From: Graphilbum fragrans
Lineage: Eukaryota > Ascomycota > Sordariomycetes > Ophiostomatales > Ophiostomataceae
Assembly: GCA_001513895.1 (NCBI GenBank)
Contig: LLKO01000009.1
Span: 814,646-878,645, forward strand
Direction: 5' to 3'
DNA: 64,000 nucleotides
Position numbers and translations under genes: made by a program. Numbering within the stretch: the stretch's first letter is position 1; each line of letters begins with the position of its first letter. Below the pieces are notes generated by a model. That model had not been told where the DNA came from. It worked only from the letters and a program-made list of their open reading frames with translations, and made no database searches. This document shows positions 48,052 through 57,000 of this stretch, piece after piece.

Positions 48052-48987
48052 ATGAGTGCCCCCATCGTGCTCAACTTCGTTACCGGCAACGCCAACAAGC
48101 TAGCCGAGGTCAAGGCTATCCTGGAGCCCGCCGGCGGCGGCAGTGCCAGTGCCGGCAAAATCAGCGTCACCAACCGCAAGATCGACCTCGTCGAGATCCA
48201 GGCGGCCACCTTGGAGGAGGTCACGCTGGACAAGTGCCGCCGCGCCGCGGATATTGTGAGCCTTGCCTTGTCCAAAAACAATGCACGTATCGTGTGCATG
48301 CGTCTGGCCTCATGCTCACATGCGCCCAGGTCCAAGGCCCTGTCCTCGTGGAGGACACATGCCTGTGCTTCAATGCGCTTGACGGACTCCCTGGACCCTA
48401 CATGTGAGATCTCTCCATTTGCGTCCTCCTCTCCCCCCTGCTTCGCCACGACGACTCACCCTCTGCAGCAAATGGTTTATGGAGCGTCTGGGCCATCCCG
48501 GGCTGAATTTGCTGCTCGCTGGCCACCAGGACAAGTCGGCCAAGGCCGTGTGCACGTTTGCCCTGTCCAAAGGACCCGGCCACGAGCCTATCCTGTTCCA
48601 AGGCATTACAGATGCAAGTAGCCCCCCCCCCCGCCCCCTTCTGTTCTCCTTCAACATCTAGTCCTACCTCGCTAACGCCCATCTATAGGGCAAGATTGTG
48701 CCGGCACGGGGTCCGCCCAACTTTGGTAAGAACGGCCCAGCCTTGTGCTCCTGTCTAAGGAGAATACGAAACTAGAGACTAACGCTTGTCGTAGGATGGG
48801 ACGCCATCTTCGAGTACGAGGGACAGACGTATGCTATTCTCCTCGTACTCCTCTCCCATCTCTACAACGGAGCTAACATCACAACAGGTACGCGGAGATG
48901 GACAAGGCATTGAAAAACACAATTTCCCATCGCTTCAAGGCGCTGCAAAAACTGCGTGACTGGCTCGCTACTGAAATGGCCGCTTGA
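48052..48987 (+). CDS. ham1: inosine triphosphate pyrophosphatase (HAM1/ITPA)
   Basis: Exons 48052-48255, 48330-48403, 48469-48613, 48689-48725, 48795-48828 and 48888-48987, 197 residues. It hydrolyses ITP, dITP and XTP to monophosphates in the cytosol, removing deaminated purines. Motifs: FVTGNANKLAEVKAIL, KIDLVEIQ, GPVLVEDTCLCFNALDGLPGPYIKWF, FQGITDGKIVPARGPPNFGWDAIFEYEGQTYAEM and KNTISHRFKALQKL. Joining is forced by the family motif order. The intron after GIT-D starts with GC (GAT|GCAAGT) rather than GT; no alternative GT keeps the frame. The fourth and fifth exons are 37 and 34 nt. The gene is convergent with the deubiquitinase gene. Confidence 0.95.
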
Positions 48988-49294
48988 GCAAAAGAATGCC
49001 AGAAGACCAGACCAAAATACACAAAATCGACGCCAAAGAGCCATAATGCAAGGCTGCAAACAGCAATGTTTGCTTGGCGTGGAATGCCCGGAAAACCAAC
49101 AACAGTAAAAACATGTCATGATAAAAATGCAAGGCCATAGAATAGTGCGAATACTTATCGCACCACGAGCAGGTAGTCGAAGAAGCCATGCAGCACTACT
49201 AGATGCCGTGCTTCTAGATACAGGCTGCACCCCCCAACTAGATAGCTGGAAAGTAGTTGCTCTGTCCCATTTCACTTCTCGTCCCTGTAAACAA
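48988..49294. other. convergent 3' flanks
   Basis: 307 bp between the ITPase stop and the minus-strand deubiquitinase stop. AT-rich and non-coding. The frame that runs through it on the minus strand is readthrough of an intron of the deubiquitinase gene. Confidence 0.6.
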
Positions 49295-51608
49295 CTAGCC
49301 CACGCGGGGAATGTACAGGTTTTCCACCTGTTGTGCTGCTGGGGTTTCAAATTGATAATCGAGCCTATGCGGTGGTTAGCTGCTGCCCCCTTGGCGACAA
49401 ACTGTAGGCGCACGTACTTAAGGATCTCAAATGCCTTGAATTTATCGAGGTACGCTCTGCCACGACGATACGGCTTGAGGAGGGAGCCGGGATCTCTGCC
49501 CTTGGCATCCGGCCTCGATGTGAGCTGCGCATCGTTCGTGGTTTCTTCGAACATCGGGTCAAAGACAATGAGGTTCGTCTCGCTGGCCGCCGTCTTCTCG
49601 ATCCCAACAATAGTGAGCGAGTGCCCGGGGTGCTGCAAATACAGAGGAGGCAGACGGGTGGATCGCACCCGGTCCCAGGGCCGAAAAATTCCCTGCGAAA
49701 AGTAGGCCTCAACGGCCTGCAGCAGGAGCGTGGTTGCTCGTCCTTTGTCTGCATGGCTGAAGGCCTGCACGAAGCAGGGGATGCCTAGGCTCTTAAAAAG
49801 CGTCAAGGCTTCTGGGGTGCCGATGTACTTTCGCGTCAGGTAGATACCCCCGGTCTCTTCTCTCCCTTGGGGACTGATACCGTCGTTCCAGGCCTGCTCA
49901 ATGTGGCGTTGAATATCGAAAATACCGGGAACCGTGCCCTGGAAGTTTTCGTATCCTTGAAAGCGGGCCTTGATGATATAGGATACCATTGTTTGGATGT
50001 TGCGGTAGCCGCAGAACCCCCCTACAAGGAAGAGCATTAGCAGAACCAGCTCGGCACAGCATCCATCAAGCATGAAGACGAAGGAAACAGGTCCTCTTTA
50101 CCTTCCCTGTGCAGTCTAGACACATGGTTGACCTCGGGGGCACAAAGATAGCAATATTGGGTCGCAGTGCTTCGCTCCAGCTGCTTGGCCAAAGCAGGAA
50201 TGATGTCTTGGAAAAGGAAACTCGTCAGTATCATAAGCACAAAACACGCAACAACAGAGAAAAAACAGAAAGCTATTCAATAGGTCTTACTTCTGCGGCT
50301 CACGCCCCATCCTTCTTGCAGCTTCCTCACCAGGCTTTCGGGCATCTGCACTTCGAAGGCATATTTGCCCAGATCCGTCTTTCCTAAGCGCTTGCTCGGC
50401 GGCGTTCCAAGAGGAATTCCGCCTTCTGTCGCGGTGCTACCGGCCACCCTGTCTGGTGGGCGACTTGGCACCGGTGGAGGACCGCGAGAGCTCCGTTTTG
50501 TCAAGGTGGAGGAAGCATTGCTTGGTATCAGCAAGAAACGTGACATCCACCCGGTCGGCTTCTGCGCCGGACGTTTGTCTAGCCCGGCCTCGGGGCCGTT
50601 CGCTTGGCTCGCTCCCTTGCTGTGCTTGTGCTCCTTTCCAAGCTCTCTTTCGCGCCCCTTTCGGCGCTCGGCTGCCCTACGAGCGTCGTGTTCACTGTCG
50701 GCCGCAGAGCTGTTGGTTGTGGTTCTCTCGGCTTGGTGTGACGATGCAGAGTTGCGATGGGATAGAGATCGTGCACTTAGGGTCCGGGAATGCCGTGGGC
50801 TGTCGGCTGCTCCATGAGAACTTGCCGATGTCCACGACTGGGATCGGCTGTGTTTATGGTGGCTATGCGCAGAAGACTTCGTGCTGCTTCTAAACAGCTT
50901 CTTGCGGTCGTCTATCTTCAGCCCACAAACTGCGTCTGCCATCACTTCATCACTCTTTGACGGTGTACTGGTGCGAGAACGCCGCTTGGCTTTGCGGGTG
51001 TCTTTAGCTAGCCTGTCGGCGGGGGTGGTCTCCTCACGGGATCGAACTCTGCTGGCCCCGTCTTCGTCAACGGCGATTGGTGCACCGCCGCCTCCCTGGG
51101 GATTCTCTTCTAGGCCAGTTGGCGATGCCGTGCTCTCCTCCCATCCTTGCTGGTCGGCGTTGGGGGAGCTTGCTTGAAGAATGCTTGTGCTGTCACGCTG
51201 CCCGTCGTGATCAGGCTCGCCTCCACCGCCACGATTGTCGTTGCCGTGGCTCATGTCGTCAGCTTGCAATGGCCAAGGAATCGGGCGGATATACGTGGCT
51301 GCTTGGGCGCCGTCCATGCCTTGGTGTAAAGTAGAGGCCTCCGGGTACAACTGGCCGAAGCCTTCGCTTCCAGATGGCTCGTTGGCAAGCCCCTCACCCT
51401 CGTGTAGGGCAGTTTCGTATGAAGTATACATATTGGCAGTTGCCGAGTCAAGGGTATAGCCATATTGCGCATTGTCATACCGAGCGTCTTCATACCCGGG
51501 TTGTCCTTGTGCCACAGGCCGACCAGAGTCCTGCGGATCTGCCGCATATCGCCTGTCTTTCGAATAGGACTCCCGGCGACGATGCGCCTTTATTTTCCTT
51601 GAAGCCAT
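49295..51608 (-). CDS. C78-family (ZUFSP/Mug105-type) cysteine protease
   Basis: Exons 51608-50291, 50206-50102, 50021-49418 and 49364-49295, 698 residues. The first ~410 residues are disordered, with many S, R, H, K and P, and no zinc finger is visible. The domain begins LGKYAFEVQMPESLVRKLQ and contains YLCAPEVNHVSRLHREGGFCGYRNIQTMVSYI with the nucleophile Cys, TGGIYLTRKYIGTPEALTLFKSLGIPC, then HPGHSLTIVGIE (His) and LIVFDPMF (Asp). It ends AFEILKLDYQFETPAAQQVENLYIPRVG. The last exon is needed to finish the domain; without it the frame runs on into unrelated sequence. Family members (ZUFSP/ZUP1, S. pombe Mug105) cleave K63-linked ubiquitin chains and act in genome stability. The substrate here is inferred from the family. 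Confidence 0.87.
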
Positions 51609-53118
51609 GGAAGGCACTCCGTAGCTCTGGATCTGGACGTCCGGCGACAGCTACCGTGTAGGAAGAACCGTGACAGACAGGCCACGCCTTGGTCATGTCA
51701 GGAGGCAGAAAAGCCGCCCGTTAGTGAAGCTTGTTCCGCGCTGTTGGCATTGGGTATTTGGCAAAGGGGAATTGGAAGGGCTCGCATGAGCAGAAATGCT
51801 GGCGGAGCTGAACTGGTTACAGCTGGCCCAAGCTCCGATCTAAGCCACAGGAACGCGCATGAGGTGACGGACGAGCAAGAGTCGGCGGGCGAGGCGGGGG
51901 AAATGCGACGGATTGGGGATAATATACTGTCGAAGAGAAATGATTGAAGACAAAAAGAACGCACGTTCGTAGGGCATCAACAGAGGGAATAGGAAGAGGC
52001 AGAAAAGCGCAGGCCTGATTCATTGGGCGTAAGAAGTGAGCTCTAGTGGATGATTGGCCCTTTTTTGACGGCGACAGGGCAGCGCGCGGCCCCCGCAAGG
52101 CCCGAAGGTGATGTAAAATACAGAGTAGAAAGGATATGCTAGGATGCTGGGACGAAGGGGCGCAGAGGCAGAAGCTCTGTGACGGCGATGGCAGCGAGAA
52201 GAGAAGAGAGAAAGGAGCAGGAGGGAATCATTAGGAGCCAGGTCAGGCTCCTATCTGTCGAAAGAAAGAGTGAGATGGCGCTCTTGCCGTTTGAAAGAAG
52301 CACCAGGCCTGTCCTTGGAGTGAGGACGGAGTACACTGCGACTATGTCCGAAACAGCGCCACTACCGTCACCCACCCAAATAGAGCGACCTACAGCAGGG
52401 GCCTTTCCTTTCTTGGTTGCCGTCGTGTCTTTGTGCACCTTTGCTCGTCGAATAGCAAACCGACACATGAACAGCCCGAAAGAGGGGGAGGGAAATACCA
52501 GATGGGCAACAGTAACAACCGTCCACCAGTTCGGCTTACTCTTCGTCTTCTATCTTGGCATCCGATCCAAGCGTTATCGACTGTTCTCTCCGACCAATCG
52601 GTTCTTGCATTGTCGCACAGCCGCCTTTTTGCGGCGCTCTTGTCCCGTATTTTCTGCTCCAATATTGGGAGCCGCGTCCAGCACAGCAAGCGTGTCATCC
52701 TCGGCGGCCTTTTTGGCATACAAAGCTATGAGTGTTGCATTTCCAAGCCATCTGGTCCTGTACAGCGCCGTGGTCGGATGTGGCGCGTTACCTCTGTACG
52801 CCTTTATCGATGACCGCAGCAACAGAGACAAGCACATGCACCCAGACAAGAAACATAATTCAACACATGGAACAAAAACCACCTCGTATTCGCGCGTGTA
52901 ACAGTTTAGCCATGGCGACTGGACCGTCCCCTCTGCTGCTGCTTCTTCACGCACTCTTCTTTTTCCTTGTGTTTTCCCTGCCACTTCCTCGGCCTCGTCT
53001 TCCAATCCCTGGCCCTTTCCCGCCTACACGAATCGCTCATCACTTCCCGTATTGGCCAATCGCCATGCATGTTGTCCATTGCGTCCACCTATCTCTTCAA
53101 CCAATCTGCTCCGGAGCG
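51609..53118. other. intergenic between deubiquitinase and SerRS genes
   Basis: About 1.5 kb: promoter of the minus-strand deubiquitinase gene and the SerRS 3' flank. Long open frames exist on both strands without family resemblance. One minus-strand segment (52574-52913) is listed as a possible small gene. Confidence 0.45.
52574..52913 (-). CDS. possible small gene, unrecognised
   Basis: The ATG at 52913 has a strong context (GTCGCCATGG) and opens MAKLLHARIRGGF before a stop. Further on the same strand a ~55-codon stretch (WLGNATLIALYAKKAAEDDTLAV, DAAPNIGAENTG, then RRKKAAVRQCKNRL) ends in TAA at 52574. It has a coding-like Ala/Lys/Glu composition and follows a good acceptor (CTGTACAG, ~52763). 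A spliced small protein is plausible, but I could not settle the donor site or name a family. Confidence 0.25.
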
Positions 53119-55922
53119 CTAGACCTTGACGTCCTTGAGCTTGTCGGCCGCCTTGTTGACGTCTGCGGTGGTCGCTGCCTTGGGCTTTGGCGCCGCCTTC
53201 TCCGCCTTGGCCTTAGCCTTCTGGGAGGTAGAGTCCTTGGGAAGCTCCTTGGTGAAGGGCAGGAAATCAGGGGCACTGGTGCTGTGTTAGCATGTGGCTC
53301 TCTCTGTCGTGTCGTCTCTGCCAGTGACTTACCCTGGGAGGTACTTGCGGAGCGGCTCCGGGATACGGACACCTTCAGGCGTCTGGAAGTTCTCAAGAAT
53401 GGCGCCTGTCCGTTGGGTTAGCAAGAAACGTGCCCGTTTGGGGGTCCTAAGACACAGGCAGAACGTACACATCGTGCGGCTAGTCGCCGTCAAAGTCGAG
53501 TTCAGGCTGCGTGGTATTGTCAGTACACAGGCCAGTCTTGTTTCGGTTGTGGCTGGTGCCAGAGCATCGTCTGCACCACGAAGCCACCACTTACCAGTGC
53601 ACATATTTCTTCTTGGCTAGAAGGAGTCAGCAAATCAGGCCGACCCAGAATCAATAAGCACAACGAACAAGGGCCAAACATACCATCAGTTTGTGTCTTG
53701 GGTCCGTAGCGGATATCCAGGGCACGGGCTTGGACTGTTCCACATTGTATTAGCTGAGGGCGCTTATGTAGGACAGATTGGGCAACAAGGACGGGCACGA
53801 ACAGTCTGTGCAGTTTGTGCAGGACACCAGCTCCTTGTACTCAGCCTGGTAGGGGAACCACGCCCTAAAATTCGATGTTAGTACCGAAATTGCAAGGTAA
53901 GACAGGGGATGACCGGGTTGGACATACTCAAGATCGTATTTCTTGCTGGCGGCCTGGTTGAAAGCACCGCTGACGATCTCAATCACCTGGTACGGGAGGC
54001 CCAGAGTCTGGTAGAACTCCTCGGACGTGCTGATCATGGAGTCAAACATCTCCCAGCTCTTCTCAGGGTCTGTAAGATTTGGTGTGAGTGTTCCGGCCAT
54101 GAAACCAACTCTACAAGATAGCAGGACGGGCAAGACATACCACACAGAACAAACTGCTCCACCTTCTCAAACTGGTGGACCCGGAAGGTGCCCCAGGCGT
54201 CTTTTCCGTGAGAGCCAGCCTCGCGCCGGCTAGAAATCGAATTGTCAAAATCAAAACCCTTTGCTTAGGGGGGTGCAGACGGCCGTCACTTACAAGCATG
54301 TACTGAAGCCAGCGTACTTGATCGGCCTGTCACATCAAAAATCAGAACAAAAGGTCCCAAACATTCGGGGCTGCTAGGAGACCCTACATATCAACAGCCT
54401 GCAGCCATTGGCCAGCGTGGTAGGCAGAGATGGGCTGTTCGGAAGCTGGAGAGGTAGGTTAGAGGCTGTCTTGAGCAGCAATACGTCGGATGCTACATAC
54501 TTGCTACATAAGAAGTCAGCAAAAGTCACACAGTAATAGATATGATAGTCAAAGGCAAACACACCAATCAGGTACTTGTCGGCATCGCCGTCGGTCACCT
54601 AGTAAATGCGTTAATATGAATGCAAGCCTCGACTGTATTTTGTTTGCTGTTTGCTGGCATGGTTCCGGCTTGCCTTGTAGAGCTGCTCGCTATAAGATGA
54701 GTTAGTGCTTTATTTCTAGCCTCTAGAGTCGTCCCTGCGCAGGGGCCTAACTTACTCAAAGTCCTCCAGCTGGGCAGTCTGAGCCATGACCTCCTTCGCC
54801 CTGATTCCTGTCGTTAGCTTCTGACAGACAATCCCTCGGCACTTCTAACTGGAGCTGTAGAGCGGCGTACATCATGAACGGGGTCTGAAGAGCGGTGTAG
54901 TCGCGCTGCTGTGTGAGGAACTCGAGAGCATCTGACTGGTGTTAGTCATCGCGTTGTCCCACTTCAACCTAGGGAACTGCTGTAGCTCACAATTTATGAT
55001 TGCTTGGTTGCTGTACGGCGCGTGTTAGTATGAAGCGCTCTCTTTCTCACGCTCTCGGGGGGGTTGCTCTCTCACAGGAAGACCTAGCAAGACGGGCGTA
55101 TTAGCAGCAGCAGAGAAAACGGAGGAGCTCAACAAGCGGGAAATCCAGATCAGCGTCTTCCACTTACACCCCAGTTCTTCAGGAAGTAGCCGCGGTGGCC
55201 GACCACCTTTCTGCGAGACGTCAGACCATATCCTTGATACATATGCGCGAGAGCAAGAGAGAGAATATACGCACACGCCGGCCTCCGGGTTGTAGCCGTC
55301 AATGCGCAGCAGCAGCTCGTGGTGGGACAGCAGCTGGGAGCGGTCTTCTTTGCCGACGGGGACTTCGCGGTCGGCCGGGACCCAGGTGCGGACGACCGGG
55401 TTGTTGTCCTCGTTGTCGAACACAGGCACGCTGTCGTGGATGATGTTGCCGATGGAGCCGAGGACCTTGTTCATGGCCTTTTCCTTTTCGGCGGCCGCGT
55501 CGAGCAGCTCCTTGCGCTCCTTCTCGATGTCGACCTTTTGCTGCAGCAGCTCGTCGGCGTTCTCCTTGGCCTTCTTCTTGGCACCGATTTCTTTTTCTGC
55601 AGAGGCAAGGGGGTCAGTCACAGGTTCCGGCGTCTCCTCGCACGGGAGGACAAGGATCGTGAGGCGTACGGATGTCGTTGATCTTGGCCTTGAGCCGTGT
55701 GGCCGCGTAGTTCGTGCGGCGGTGGTCCTGCCACAGCTCAATGACCTGGTCGACGGCCTCGACGGAGGCATAGCGTTTCTGGAAGGCAAAGGGGCGCGGT
55801 CAGCATGTACACGAGCCGACAAGTCCCAAAATACAGGACCAACAGCTGCTTACCCGCTGGCTCTCCTTGATCGCCTCAGGGTTGCCCCCGCGCTCCGTGA
55901 TAAAGTCGTTGACGTCGAGCAT
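53119..55922 (-). CDS. serS: cytosolic seryl-tRNA synthetase, 21 exons
   Basis: Reconstructed exons: 55922-55854, 55778-55670, 55596-55275, 55210-55168, 55083-55076, 55010-54991, 54931-54871, 54800-54756, 54689-54674, 54598-54565, 54503-54501, 54445-54388, 54326-54294, 54229-54141, 54069-53928, 53864-53803, 53734-53684, 53616-53595, 53506-53469, 53405-53333 and 53275-53119. They total 1455 nt, 484 residues, the family's usual length. The N-terminal helical arm (MLDVNDFITERGGNPEAI, KEIGAKKKAKENADELL) precedes the class II core: GHRGYFLKNWGVFLNQAIINYAL, LIATSEQPISAYH, FSTCFRREAGSHG (motif 2), VHQFEKVEQF and LNSTLTATSRTMCAILENFQ (motif 3). The tail is Lys/Ala-rich. It charges tRNA-Ser (and Sec where present). 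Introns are 55-88 nt; intron 9 starts with GC. The density and the micro-exons are exceptional here. Confidence 0.93.
54501..54503 (-). other. predicted 3-nt micro-exon of SerRS
   Basis: The three bases CAA (minus strand) lie between an acceptor TTATGTAG and a donor GTATGT. Each flanking intron (61 and 55 nt) has its own branch-like site (TGCTGAC, CTCTAAC). Including it yields LIATSEQP, the conserved serine-site motif; skipping it keeps the frame but gives LIASEQP, without the threonine. Confidence 0.7.
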
Positions 55923-57000
55923 CGTAAAGGTCTGCGGTATGCGCTCTCTCTGTGTGTGATGCTCTGGGACTGCTGGTGGTGGTGGTGATACTGGGTCGCT
56001 TCTGCTGAGCCAAGCTTCGATCCGTTTGGGCGAGGGGCAAGTTTCGTGGTGCCTTTGCTTGTTGAGCCGGTGCCAATGCGTTGAGAGGGAGGAGAAAGGG
56101 CGGTGCAGCCGAGGGGGGCGTAGAATGGAGGTTTGAGTCACGCAGGAAGGGGGAGTCGGGATGTGGTACGCGCAGTTTTGAAAAATAAAAAATAAAAAAA
56201 TACCAAAATGGCACGCCTAGCAAACAGCCCAAGCCTTTGACGTCTCTTCGTTTCGAGACACTATAAATTCTAGAGACGGGCTGCGCCAGATGGGCACAAA
56301 AAGGAGGGGCAGGTACGTCCCTCTGCCGCTTCCCCCAATCGTTGGTGGGGTCGGATAGGGCCTGCGGTAAAGAGCCTGGGAGAGCCCGACCGCCCTGAAA
56401 GGTGGGTTCTGGTGACTCAGTTGGGTGTCCCCATCGTGACGATAACGGCGATAAGTCCTCCGTACAGCGGCCGTTAATGGAAGAAACGAGACAAGACAAA
56501 GGCCAGTACGCTGTCGACTCATACCCAACAGAGCGTATGCCATGGAGTGCAAATCTAGGCTGAGATCGACAGTTTCAGGCACATTGCTTCTCCAAAAAGG
56601 CCCTGTTTCGGTGCAGCATAAATGCTTCTAGTCGTCAGTATCGAGCTATGAGGTAGAAATGCGACAGGGGTTTGTTAGTGACGTCGGTGGCAGACGTGAA
56701 AAATGCGTAGTGATCTGCTTCTATTGTGTATTGTCGGATTGCCGAAAAAGAGCAACCATATATACTATACATATGTATCTACAAAGAGAAAAATAATCTG
56801 CAAGGGCGACGCCAAGTCCTGTTCCGCCAACGCAATACTCCTCGCTATCAATCAGGGCCTCCTATAGCCCCTTTGTCGCATTGCCCTGCCCATCTTCGCG
56901 GCCAGCGCTCTCTCCCCTAAAACTGAAACTCTCATCACAAATCGTCTCTTCATGTCGTGAAATCGTTCCCAGACGCGCCCACCAGCTTCATCGCGTAGGG
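55923..57000. other. SerRS promoter and WAPL 3' flank
   Basis: About 1.1 kb upstream of the minus-strand SerRS gene. It includes A/T runs at ~56180-56205 and a GC-mixed segment. One long minus-strand frame (to 56499) lacks any family signature and overlaps the leader. No tRNA is recognised. Confidence 0.5.

Noticed and set aside
48862..49417. C-terminal extension of the deubiquitinase by reading straight on
   Set aside because: It starts at a GTACGT donor and contains a branch site and a CATAG acceptor; splicing gives a sensible ending, whereas readthrough gives Trp/Cys/Phe-rich nonsense that runs into the ITPase exon.
52179..52901. 240-codon plus-strand open frame
   Set aside because: No domain, mixed composition, no splice or start context. 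The opposite strand has the more coding-like segment.
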